DNA of 21,519 nt from JANMEX01 sp049696015 (lineage in GTDB: Bacteria; Pseudomonadota; Alphaproteobacteria; Rhizobiales; Rhizobiaceae): positions 1 to 21,519 of the forward strand of contig JBAVTG010000024.1 in the NCBI GenBank assembly GCA_049696015.1, written 5' to 3'. The notes below the pieces were generated by a model that ran no database searches, was not told where the DNA came from, and saw nothing but the letters and a program-made list of their open reading frames with translations. A program made the position numbers and the translations under genes. Positions 1-6,618 of this stretch are shown here, piece by piece (the first letter of the stretch is position 1; the number at the start of each line of letters is the position of its first letter).

Positions 1-119
1 CGCTGCAGCGTACGAGCCGAACCGGACAGGTTTTCGCGCGGCACCGAGGCGACCACACCTTCGCGCAGGATGACCCATCCCGCGCGCAGCAACCTGAATG
101 ATGCGCCGATGCTGCTCAT
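1..119 (-). CDS. ubiB: UbiB-family ubiquinone biosynthesis protein, N-terminal fragment
   Basis: The first 39 codons of a minus-strand gene run off the left edge. The visible N-terminus contains RLLRAGWVILREGV, which matches the start of rhizobial UbiB, an ABC1/ADCK-type atypical kinase needed for ubiquinone synthesis under aerobic conditions. The kinase core lies outside the window. The ATG at 119 follows the ubiE stop with only a 5-base gap, so the two genes are almost certainly one transcript, and ubiE-ubiB is the usual pair in alphaproteobacteria. The identification rests on the short N-terminal match plus context. Confidence 0.75.
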   Translation of the reverse strand, partial: MSSIGASFRLLRAGWVILREGVVASVPRENLSGSARTLQ

Positions 120-124
120 GAATG

Positions 125-901
125 CTATAGCTTCCAACCCGAATGGGCAGCGGCAATGCCGCCAGTATAGTTGCGGAATGCGACCCGTGAAAAACCGGCG
201 TCCCTGATCATGGCCGCAAAATTCTCCTGATCGGGAAACTTGCGGATGGATTCGACCAGATAGCGGTAGCTTTCGCCATCACCTGTGATTGCCTTGCCAA
301 TGGCCGGGATCGCATTGAATGACCACGTGTCATAAACCTTGTCGAGCATCGGCATTTCAACGTCGGAAAACTCAAGGCACATGAAGCGCCCGCCAGGTTT
401 CAAAACGCGGAAAGCCTCGGACAGCGCCTTGTCGATGCGCGGCACGTTGCGGATGCCAAAGGTGATTGTGTAGGCGTCGAATGATTTGTCGGCAAAGGGC
501 AGTTCTTCAGCATTGGCCTCGACAAACGTCAGCCGGTCGACAATGCCCTTCTTTGCAGCCCGGTCGCGCCCGACCTCCAGCATCGAAGAATTGATGTCGA
601 GCACAGTAACATCGGCCTTGCCGCCCGATGCCTCCAAAATCCGGAAAGCGATGTCGCCGGTGCCGCCGGCGACATCCAGCGCCTTCCAGCCGGGGCGCTT
701 TGCCGGTGACAGCCAATCAACAAAGGCAGACTTCCAAACCCGGTGAAGTCCCGCCGACATCAGGTCGTTCATGAGGTCATATTTGCGAGCAACCGAGTGG
801 AAAACCTCATTGACCTTGGGCTGCTTTTCGCCCTGTCCGACCTGCTCGAAGCCAAAGGCGGTTTCCATGCCGCCATTTGCCGTAGTGCGCTCGATGCTCA
901 T
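125..901 (-). CDS. ubiE: Ubiquinone/menaquinone biosynthesis C-methyltransferase UbiE
   Basis: This 258-residue class I SAM-dependent methyltransferase performs the C-methylation of the benzoquinol ring in ubiquinone synthesis. The SAM-binding glycine-rich motif ALDVAGGTGDIAF lies around residues 74 to 86. The family stretch KYDLMNDLMSAGLHRVWK is near the N-terminus, and the typical ITFGIRNVPRIDKAL and KPGGRFMCLEFS follow. The ATG at 901 is preferred over the internal Met12 because rhizobial homologues carry a similar GGMET extension; an AAGG lies about 11 bases upstream. It is divergent from add across 102 bases and cotranscribed with ubiB. Confidence 0.95.
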   Translation of the reverse strand: MSIERTTANGGMETAFGFEQVGQGEKQPKVNEVFHSVARKYDLMNDLMSAGLHRVWKSAFVDWLSPAKRPGWKALDVAGGTGDIAFRILEASGGKADVTVLDINSSMLEVGRDRAAKKGIVDRLTFVEANAEELPFADKSFDAYTITFGIRNVPRIDKALSEAFRVLKPGGRFMCLEFSDVEMPMLDKVYDTWSFNAIPAIGKAITGDGESYRYLVESIRKFPDQENFAAMIRDAGFSRVAFRNYTGGIAAAHSGWKL

Positions 902-929
902 TCATTTGCCTTTGAATTTTCAACCTGAC

Positions 930-964
930 CATAGCCGAAGCGCAACGGCATGGCTATGTTGCGC
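930..964. other. Two overlapping, mutually exclusive inverted repeats in the ubiE-add gap
   Basis: CATAGCC (930-936) is the exact reverse complement of GGCTATG (952-958). GCGCAAC (940-946) is the exact reverse complement of GTTGCGC (958-964). Each can gain one G-T pair at the inner end. Because the arms interleave and share base 958, with no linker left for a pseudoknot, only one stem can form at a time. The element lies between divergent genes, so it could be a leader RNA switch or paired protein-binding sites. The function is unknown. Confidence 0.5.
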
Positions 965-965
965 A

Positions 966-986
966 GGCGCGGTGAAGCGCCGCGCC
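966..986. other. GC-rich 7-bp hairpin just upstream of the add ribosome-binding site
   Basis: GGCGCGG (966-972) pairs perfectly with CCGCGCC (980-986) around a 7-base loop. It ends 8 bases before the GGAG of add, so in an add transcript the stem would sit directly in front of the ribosome-binding site. There is no T-run after it, so it is not an intrinsic terminator on either strand. Confidence 0.45.
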
Positions 987-994
987 ATCCCATT

Positions 995-998
995 GGAG
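995..998 (+). promoter_or_regulatory. Ribosome-binding site that fixes the add start
   Basis: GGAG sits 5 bases before the ATG at 1004. It argues against the in-frame ATG at 950, whose extra 18 residues are arginine-rich and do not resemble the family's N-terminus. Confidence 0.7.
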
Positions 999-1003
999 CC
1001 ATC

Positions 1004-1969
1004 ATGGTCGTCAAAGCCGAACTGCACTGCCATATCGAAGGCGCCGCCTCGACCGCGCTGGTTGCCGCGCAAGCTCGAAAGTACAATGTCAACATTGACG
1101 GTTTGATCAATGGCGAGGATTTCGTCTGGCATGATTTCACCAGTTTTCTGGGCGCTTATGACAAGGCGGCGGCGCTTTTTCGCACCGAAGATGACTATGC
1201 GCTTTTGACGCAAACTTATTTTGAGAGCATTGCCGCCGATGGTGCGATTTATGGCGAGATTTTCATCTCGACTAATCATGCGCAAAGCTGCGGTTTGGAC
1301 CCAAAGCTCTATGTCTCAGGCCTTGCCGAGGGAATGGCCCGCGCCAAGGCGAGCACCGGCATTGAAACACGGATGATCGCCACCGGCCTTCGCCACATGG
1401 GACCCGAAGGCGTGGATGAGGCAGCAGAGTGGCTGCTTGCCAACCCGCATCCGCTGATCACAGGATGGGGCATGGCGGGTGAAGAGCGCGTGCATCATCC
1501 CAAAGATTTTGCCCGGTCCTTCGACAAGATGCGCGGCGCCGGTTACGGCATCACGGTCCATGCGGGCGAACTTGCCGGCTGGCAAAGTGTAGCCGATGCG
1601 CTCGATCATTTGAAGCCGGCTCGCATCGGTCACGGCGTGCGCGCCATCGAAAATCCGGATCTGGTCAAGCGGCTCGCTGACGAACAGATCGTTCTGGAAT
1701 GCTGCCCCGGTTCGAACATATCTCTCAATGTTTTCCCCGACTTCAAATCACACTCGTTCATGGCATTGCGGGCGGCGGGAATACCGGTGACGCTCTCATC
1801 AGATGACCCGCCCTATTTCGCCACCAGCCTCAGACGGGAGTATGAGGAGATCGGCAAAATCGAGTTTGGTTTGAGCAATGCCGAGCTGACGGAAATCACC
1901 CGCACGGCCATAATCGCAGCCTATGTTGACGAGGACACACGGGCGGCGTTGCTCGCCAAGGTCATGTGA
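1004..1969 (+). CDS. add: Adenosine deaminase (amidohydrolase superfamily)
   Basis: The predicted reaction is adenosine (or deoxyadenosine) plus water to inosine plus ammonia, feeding the purine nucleoside phosphorylase encoded nearby. The 321-residue product shows the metal and catalytic signature of the family: HCH at residues 8-10, HAGE with His186 and Glu189, IGHG with His210, and SSDDP with Asp267 and Asp268. The loop that reads GxDLAGxE in many adenosine deaminases is GWGMAGEE here (154-161), so the Asp is missing. I recall rhizobial relatives with similarly altered loops. Activity on a related aminopurine nucleoside cannot be excluded. It is followed by upp in the same direction after 103 bases. 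Confidence 0.85.
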   Translation: MVVKAELHCHIEGAASTALVAAQARKYNVNIDGLINGEDFVWHDFTSFLGAYDKAAALFRTEDDYALLTQTYFESIAADGAIYGEIFISTNHAQSCGLDPKLYVSGLAEGMARAKASTGIETRMIATGLRHMGPEGVDEAAEWLLANPHPLITGWGMAGEERVHHPKDFARSFDKMRGAGYGITVHAGELAGWQSVADALDHLKPARIGHGVRAIENPDLVKRLADEQIVLECCPGSNISLNVFPDFKSHSFMALRAAGIPVTLSSDDPPYFATSLRREYEEIGKIEFGLSNAELTEITRTAIIAAYVDEDTRAALLAKVM

Positions 1970-2072
1970 CAGGCTTTTCCTGTGACTCATTCCACTTGTT
2001 TGGAAAGCTTGCCCTTCCATCGCGGGTGGGCAACGCTAAAGTGCGGGCCAGCAAAGTTTTTTGGAGTCTGTC
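1970..2072 (+). other. add-upp intergenic region with two small inverted repeats
   Basis: TTCCA/TGGAA (1990-1994 with 2001-2005) and TTGCCC/GGGCAA (2009-2014 with 2028-2033) could form two short adjacent stems in the leader of upp. Neither is followed by a T-run, so there is no convincing intrinsic terminator. A run of six T at 2057-2062 stands directly before the GGAG of upp. Confidence 0.3.
2063..2066 (+). promoter_or_regulatory. Ribosome-binding site that fixes the upp start
   Basis: GGAG lies 6 bases before the ATG at 2073. The reading frame can be extended to a TTG at 2061, but that codon overlaps the ribosome-binding region, so the ATG is the credible start. Confidence 0.7.
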
Positions 2073-2699
2073 ATGAGTGTGACCGTCGTTGACCATCCGC
2101 TTGTCAAGCACAAGCTGACCATCATGCGCGACAAGGAAACGTCGACGGGCAGTTTCCGGCGGCTCCTCAAGGAAATCTCGTTGCTGCTTTGCTACGAGGT
2201 GACACGCAACATGGAGATGACCACCAAGCGGATCGAGACTCCGCTTGAGCCCATGGACGCGCCCATTCTCGATGGCAAGAAGCTTGTGTTCGCCTCAGTG
2301 CTGCGCTCCGGCAACGGGTTGCTTGAAGGCATGCTCGAACTGGTGCCCTCGGCACGCGTTGCGCATATCGGCCTTTACCGCGACCATGACACGCTCCAGG
2401 CTGTCGAATATTACTTCAAAGCGCCGGAAGACATTGCCGACCGGCTGGTGATTGTCGTCGATCCGATGCTGGCGACAGCCAATTCCGCCATCGCGGCAAT
2501 CGACAAATTGAAGGAGCGCGGAGCCAACAATCTGCGATTCGTTTGTTTGCTGGCAGCGCCGGAAGGCATCAAGCGCTTCACCGAAGCGCACCCGGACGTT
2601 CCGGTTTTCACTGCCGCCATCGACAGCCATCTCAATGAAAAAGGCTATATCGTGCCGGGTCTTGGCGATGCAGGCGACCGGATGTACGGGACGAAGTGA
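2073..2699 (+). CDS. upp: Uracil phosphoribosyltransferase
   Basis: Upp converts uracil plus PRPP to UMP in pyrimidine salvage. The protein is 208 residues, the usual length. It has the conserved segment ASVLRSGNGLLEGMLELVP, the PRPP-binding loop DPMLATANS at 130-138, and the C-terminal uracil-binding stretch GLGDAGDRMYGTK. The loop is DPMLATGGS in the best-known enzymes. The G-to-N change is familiar from alphaproteobacterial forms; Ala at 136 is a further change. The SFRRLLKEIS segment and YRDHDTLQAVEYYF are as in alphaproteobacterial homologues. It completes the salvage route for uracil released by pyrimidine nucleoside cleavage. Confidence 0.95.
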   Translation: MSVTVVDHPLVKHKLTIMRDKETSTGSFRRLLKEISLLLCYEVTRNMEMTTKRIETPLEPMDAPILDGKKLVFASVLRSGNGLLEGMLELVPSARVAHIGLYRDHDTLQAVEYYFKAPEDIADRLVIVVDPMLATANSAIAAIDKLKERGANNLRFVCLLAAPEGIKRFTEAHPDVPVFTAAIDSHLNEKGYIVPGLGDAGDRMYGTK

Positions 2700-2755
2700 T
2701 TTAGTTTTCGTCAACTCTATTGCGCACTATCGGACAGACCAAGGCGGACGTTAAA

Positions 2756-2784
2756 TTGCTGCCAATGGTCGCATGGCATAATCA
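2756..2784 (+). promoter_or_regulatory. Possible promoter of the retropepsin-like protease gene
   Basis: TTGCTG (2756-2761) is followed after 17 bases by TAATCA (2779-2784). An overlapping CATAAT at 2777-2782 is a better -10 but leaves only 15 bases. It lies in the 105-base gap after upp, 20 bases before the ATG, so the leader would be very short. This is weak evidence. Confidence 0.25.
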
Positions 2785-2804
2785 GGCCTTCGCCGGAGTC
2801 TGCC

Positions 2805-3338
2805 ATGAACCGCTTTTTCGTCTATGTCTTCTTGTTTGGCTCGGCCGTATCGGTACTCCCAAGCCTGATGCCAACCCTTATGCAGGGGCAAAGCGGCGAG
2901 GAATCTGCAACCAAAATCACCAAGCCTGCCCGCATTGAAAGCGAAACAATTTCTCTGGCAGAAAGCTCTGGCGCGGTCCGGCTCAAATCCGATGCGCGCG
3001 GGCACTATGTTGCTGATTTCAAGATGAACGGAAAGACGGTCAAGGCGCTGGTCGACACCGGGGCAACCATGGTCGCGATCAACAAATCGACAGCGCGGCG
3101 GCTGGGTATCGCAGTCTCACCGGCTGACTTCATCTATGAGGTCAACACGGCCAACGGCAAAGCCAAAGTTGCCCCGGCTGTCATCCGCGAAATCCAGATC
3201 GGCCGCGTCAAGGTGCGCGACGTCGAGGCGGCTGTGCTGGAAGACAAGGCGCTGGACGGCACGCTTTTGGGCATGACTTTCCTGAAGCGCCTGGAAAGCT
3301 TCTCGGTCACCGATGGCGACTTGATTCTGAAGCAGTAG
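2805..3338 (+). CDS. Retropepsin-like aspartic protease, membrane-anchored (TIGR02281 type)
   Basis: This 177-residue protein begins with a hydrophobic stretch (about residues 4-26) that looks like a signal anchor. It is followed by a polar linker and one aspartic protease lobe. The active-site motif is ALVDTGATMVAINKSTARRLG, with Asp84 in DTGA, and a C-terminal LLGMTFLKRLESF segment typical of the clan AA family found widely in alphaproteobacteria. One DTG per chain implies a homodimer like retroviral proteases, probably acting in the periplasm. The physiological substrate is not known. GGAG at 2796-2799 supports the ATG. Its stop is separated by a single base from the convergent deoA stop. 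Confidence 0.88.
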   Translation: MNRFFVYVFLFGSAVSVLPSLMPTLMQGQSGEESATKITKPARIESETISLAESSGAVRLKSDARGHYVADFKMNGKTVKALVDTGATMVAINKSTARRLGIAVSPADFIYEVNTANGKAKVAPAVIREIQIGRVKVRDVEAAVLEDKALDGTLLGMTFLKRLESFSVTDGDLILKQ

Positions 3339-3339
3339 G

Positions 3340-4650
3340 TCAGGGTGTCATGCGACGGAGCACAGGCTCGACATGGGCCGGTTTCCGCGCAGTGAACGTG
3401 TAAGCCGCCAAGACCGCTTGCGATGCCTGTTCTGCCGCTTCGCGGCTGCGTGAATGCACTTTGGCAATCGGGTCGCCCTTCTCGACGCTTGTGCCGACCG
3501 GCACCAGGTCCGTCAAGCCAACCGCATGGTCCACCGGGTCTTGCGGGCGCGTGCGTCCGCCGCCCAGTGCCACAACTGCGACTCCGATGTCACGCGTTTG
3601 TATGGAGCCGACAAATCCTGCCTGCGGCGCGGGCACGTCGATGACGATGTCGGCGGCAGGCAAATAGGTTTCCGCCCGCTCGAGGAAATCCTTCGGGCCG
3701 CCAAGGGCAGCGACCATACGGGAAAACACCTCTGCTGCCGCGCCGCCATCCAGCGCATGGCGCGCCCGGGACAGTCCATCCTTCACTGTTTTCGCCTCAC
3801 CTGCCGATGCCAGCATTTCCGCCGCAAGCGCCAGCGTCACGTCCTCCAGCCGCCTGTCGCGGGAGCCGCGCAGAAAGCGCACCGCATTCAACACTTCAAC
3901 CGCATTGCCAGCAGCCGAGGCCAACGGTTCGTTCATGTCGGTGATCAGCGCCGTGGTCTTCAGCCCTGCGCCATTGGCAACGGCCACCAGGCTTTCGGCG
4001 AGTTTCACCGCATCTTTTGATTTGGCCATGAAAGCGCCATTGCCGCACTTCACATCCAGCACAAGAGACTGAAGCCCTGCTGCCAATTTCTTCGACAGGA
4101 TTGACGCAGTGATGAGCGGTATTGATTCGACTGTCGCTGTCACGTCGCGGATGCCATAGAAGCGCTTGTCGGCAGGGGCGAGATCACTTGTCTGCCCGAT
4201 AATTGCCGTTCCGACCTCGCGCACGACTTTGCGAAACAGCGCATTATCCGGTTGGCTCTTATAGCCTGGTATGGAGTCCATCTTGTCGAGCGTGCCGCCG
4301 GTGTGGCCAAGTCCACGGCCGGAAATCATCGGCACAAAGACGCCGCAAGCCGCCACAATCGGCGCCAGCATCAGCGAGACATTGTCGCCAACACCGCCCG
4401 TCGAGTGCTTGTCGGTGACGGGGCCGGGCAAATCAGACCAGTCGAGCACCGTGCCTGAGTCACGCATGCCAAGCGTCAGCGCCACGGCTTCCTCGCGGGC
4501 CATGCCGTTGAAAAACACGGCCATGGCAAAGGCGGATATCTGGCCCTCGGTGACGTAGCCTTCAGTGATTCCGCGCACAAAAAATGAAATCTCGCCGACG
4601 CTCAGCGCCTTGCCGTCACGCTTGGCGCGAATGATCTCCTGCGGCAGCAT
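3340..4650 (-). CDS. deoA: Thymidine phosphorylase
   Basis: DeoA cleaves thymidine or deoxyuridine with phosphate to the base plus deoxyribose-1-phosphate. The 436-residue protein shows the family hallmarks: TDKHSTGGVGDNVSLMLAPIVAACG (about residues 79-103), the signature SGRGLGHTGGTLDKMDSIPGY and DVKCGNGAFM for phosphate and substrate binding, and the C-terminal alpha/beta domain. The start ATG at 4650 shares its A with the deoC stop (TGATG), which is typical of translational reinitiation. A longer frame reaching a TTG at 4701 would lie inside deoC and is not credible. It is the last gene of the nucleoside operon. Confidence 0.95.
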   Translation of the reverse strand: MLPQEIIRAKRDGKALSVGEISFFVRGITEGYVTEGQISAFAMAVFFNGMAREEAVALTLGMRDSGTVLDWSDLPGPVTDKHSTGGVGDNVSLMLAPIVAACGVFVPMISGRGLGHTGGTLDKMDSIPGYKSQPDNALFRKVVREVGTAIIGQTSDLAPADKRFYGIRDVTATVESIPLITASILSKKLAAGLQSLVLDVKCGNGAFMAKSKDAVKLAESLVAVANGAGLKTTALITDMNEPLASAAGNAVEVLNAVRFLRGSRDRRLEDVTLALAAEMLASAGEAKTVKDGLSRARHALDGGAAAEVFSRMVAALGGPKDFLERAETYLPAADIVIDVPAPQAGFVGSIQTRDIGVAVVALGGGRTRPQDPVDHAVGLTDLVPVGTSVEKGDPIAKVHSRSREAAEQASQAVLAAYTFTARKPAHVEPVLRRMTP

Positions 4651-5417
4651 CAGTAGCCGGAACCGGCAGTTGCGGATTTGCCGGAAAGAATTGCCAAACA
4701 ATCATCCAACAATCCCGATGCGCCAAAGCGGAAGGTTTTTGGCGTCGCCCAATCCGCGCCCATGATTGTGTCTGCGAGCGCCAGATACTTGGCCGCCTCT
4801 TCAACAGTTCGAATGCCGCCCGCCGGCTTGAACCCGACATCGCGGCGGCCAGTTGCCTTGATGGCATTGAGCATAATTTCGGCAGCGGCAAGCGTTGCAT
4901 TCACCTGCACCTTGCCGGTCGACGTCTTGATGAAATCCGCGCCTTCGGCGATCGCCATTTCGGAGGCGGATTTGATCAATTTCTGGTCACGCAGTTCGCC
5001 GGTTTCGAGGATGACTTTCAGCAATGCGCGTTTGGCGCAAACCGAAGCGATGATGGCAATCTGCTCGCCTGCCGACTCGTGATCGCCATTCTTGAATGCC
5101 CGATAGGGGAAAACCAAATCAATTTCGCCGGCCCCGTCCTTGATTGCCCTTTCTGTTTCAATCACCACCGGCGCGGTGTCCTCATCGCCATTTGGAAAAT
5201 TAACGACTGTCGCAATGCGAATGCCGGTTGCTTTGAGCAAGGGCTTTGCACCTTTGACGAAACGCGGCCAGATGCAGATTGCCGCGACATTGCCAAAGGG
5301 CGTTGTCGCCTTGGCGCACAGAGCAGCGACCGCCGTGTCGGAGGATGTTGCACTGAGATCTGTCAGATCGATCAATGCGAGGACTTTGCGGGCAGTTTGC
5401 GAATGGTTTTCGGTCAT
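4650..5417 (-). CDS. deoC: Deoxyribose-phosphate aldolase
   Basis: DeoC splits 2-deoxyribose-5-phosphate into acetaldehyde and glyceraldehyde-3-phosphate through a Schiff base. The 255-residue class I aldolase has the Schiff-base lysine in DFIKTSTGK (Lys164), the second catalytic lysine in VGFKPAGGIRT (Lys197), and the acidic residue in GEIDLVFPYRAF (Asp100). VVNFPNG and LIDLTDL are also typical. It overlaps punA by four bases (ATGA) and deoA by one, so all three are coupled. The enzyme that links them by converting deoxyribose-1-phosphate to the 5-phosphate (deoB) is not in the window. Confidence 0.95.
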   Translation of the reverse strand: MTENHSQTARKVLALIDLTDLSATSSDTAVAALCAKATTPFGNVAAICIWPRFVKGAKPLLKATGIRIATVVNFPNGDEDTAPVVIETERAIKDGAGEIDLVFPYRAFKNGDHESAGEQIAIIASVCAKRALLKVILETGELRDQKLIKSASEMAIAEGADFIKTSTGKVQVNATLAAAEIMLNAIKATGRRDVGFKPAGGIRTVEEAAKYLALADTIMGADWATPKTFRFGASGLLDDCLAILSGKSATAGSGY

Positions 5418-6211
5418 GCGAATTGTCCGATGGCAGCCTTGATGATGGTCGCAAGGCGCTTGCCGCCGAGTGGCGCCATTTCCTTGGTTTCGTGGTGCGA
5501 CAATTCCTGCCCGGTCATGCCTGCGGCATAGTTGGTGATGACGGAACAGGCCGCCACTTTCATGTCGAGGAAGCGGGCAAGGATCACTTCCGGCACTGTC
5601 GACATGCCAACTGCATCAGCGCCGAATATGCGCGCCATGCGAATTTCCGAAGGCGTCTCAAACGAAGGCCCTGAGAACCACATGTATACGCCTTTCCTGA
5701 CTTCGATACCGGTCGTTTTGGCCGCAGCCTCGAGCGCTGCGCGCATGCCGCTGTCATAGGCGTTGGTCAACCCGACAAAACGCCGGTCGGTCGGCTCGCC
5801 GAACAACGGGTTTGAGCCGGAAAAATTGATGTGGTCCTCTATGATCATCACGGAACCCGGCGGCATGTCTTCGCGCACGGATCCTGCAGCGTTAGTGAGC
5901 AACACATGCGTTACGCCAAATGCACTCAATGTCTCAAGCACCGGGCGCATCGCTCCAGCGTTGCCCTGTTCATAATAATGCACACGGCCTGCCAACATCA
6001 ACACAGGAACGCCCGACAGATAGCCGGCGACAATTTCACCGGCATGGCCCGAGACGCCGCCATGGGGAAACCCGGCAAGATCGCTATAAGGAATGTGAAT
6101 TGGTTTTTCGATTTCCTTGGCAAAATCGCCAAGGCCCGAACCGAGCACCATGGCGATGCGCGGCGCAAAGCCTTCGAGTTTGTTGATCAGGTGCCGGACT
6201 GCGTCTTTCAC
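5414..6211 (-). CDS. punA: Purine nucleoside phosphorylase (trimeric PNP/MTAP family)
   Basis: This enzyme cleaves purine (deoxy)ribonucleosides such as inosine and guanosine with phosphate. The 265-residue length and the motifs VLGSGLG (22-28), GRVHYYEQG, LTNAAGS, GPSFETPSEIRM and GMSTVPEVI place it in the trimeric PNP family rather than the hexameric DeoD family. The base-binding region reads SVITNYAAG, as in bacterial members. The start is GTG at 6211, giving a GTGA overlap with the cdd stop. No ATG near it fits better. Xanthosine phosphorylase (XapA) is a close relative and an alternative name. Confidence 0.92.
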   Translation of the reverse strand: MKDAVRHLINKLEGFAPRIAMVLGSGLGDFAKEIEKPIHIPYSDLAGFPHGGVSGHAGEIVAGYLSGVPVLMLAGRVHYYEQGNAGAMRPVLETLSAFGVTHVLLTNAAGSVREDMPPGSVMIIEDHINFSGSNPLFGEPTDRRFVGLTNAYDSGMRAALEAAAKTTGIEVRKGVYMWFSGPSFETPSEIRMARIFGADAVGMSTVPEVILARFLDMKVAACSVITNYAAGMTGQELSHHETKEMAPLGGKRLATIIKAAIGQFA

Positions 6212-6615
6212 TTCAATGTTTCCCCATCAAATCCGCGCGGAAAGATTGCGCCCAGCGTGGTTGCTTCAATGATGCCTGTTTCATCGCAAAGATAGAGCTT
6301 CGCATCCGGTCCAGCGAATTCGGCGAGGCGCTGGCGGCATCCGCCGCACGGCATGCATTTGGCCATCTTTTCGGCGACTACACAAATCTCGGTGATCTTG
6401 CCGCGCCCACCCATCACATAATGGCCAAGCATGGTGGATTCGGCGCACCATCCTTCGGGATAGGAGGCAATTTCGATATTGCAGCCCGCAAAGATCTTGC
6501 CCTCTGCCGTGCGCAGTGACGCTCCGACGGGAAATTTCGAATAGGGCGAATGGGTCTTCGTCATTGCGGCCCACGCTTGATCGAAAAGGTCTCTCGGTCC
6601 AATTCCGGTTGACAT
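6208..6615 (-). CDS. cdd: Cytidine deaminase
   Basis: Cdd hydrolyses cytidine and deoxycytidine to uridine and deoxyuridine, which DeoA-type cleavage and Upp can then use. At 135 residues it is the small homotetrameric type. Zinc ligands are Cys57 in the CAE motif (with the catalytic Glu59) and the PCGGC pair Cys90 and Cys93. A GGAG 9 bases upstream of the ATG lies inside the end of the preceding permease gene, and the gap between the two genes is only 3 bases. Confidence 0.95.
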   Translation of the reverse strand: MSTGIGPRDLFDQAWAAMTKTHSPYSKFPVGASLRTAEGKIFAGCNIEIASYPEGWCAESTMLGHYVMGGRGKITEICVVAEKMAKCMPCGGCRQRLAEFAGPDAKLYLCDETGIIEATTLGAIFPRGFDGETLK

Positions 6616-6618
6616 CTG

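Noticed and set aside
930..964. An H-type pseudoknot riboswitch such as SAM-II in front of add
   Set aside because: The interleaved arms leave zero bases for the loop that would have to cross the first stem, and the sequence does not resemble the known SAM-II or SAM/SAH motifs. The alternative-stem reading is kept instead.
950..1003. Extended N-terminus of adenosine deaminase from an ATG at 950
   Set aside because: The added 18 residues are arginine-rich and unlike the family, while GGAG precedes the ATG at 1004 and the HxH motif then falls at the usual distance from the start.
1970..2072. An intrinsic terminator after add
   Set aside because: Two short stems are present, but neither is directly followed by a T-run; the only T-run belongs to the upp ribosome-binding region.
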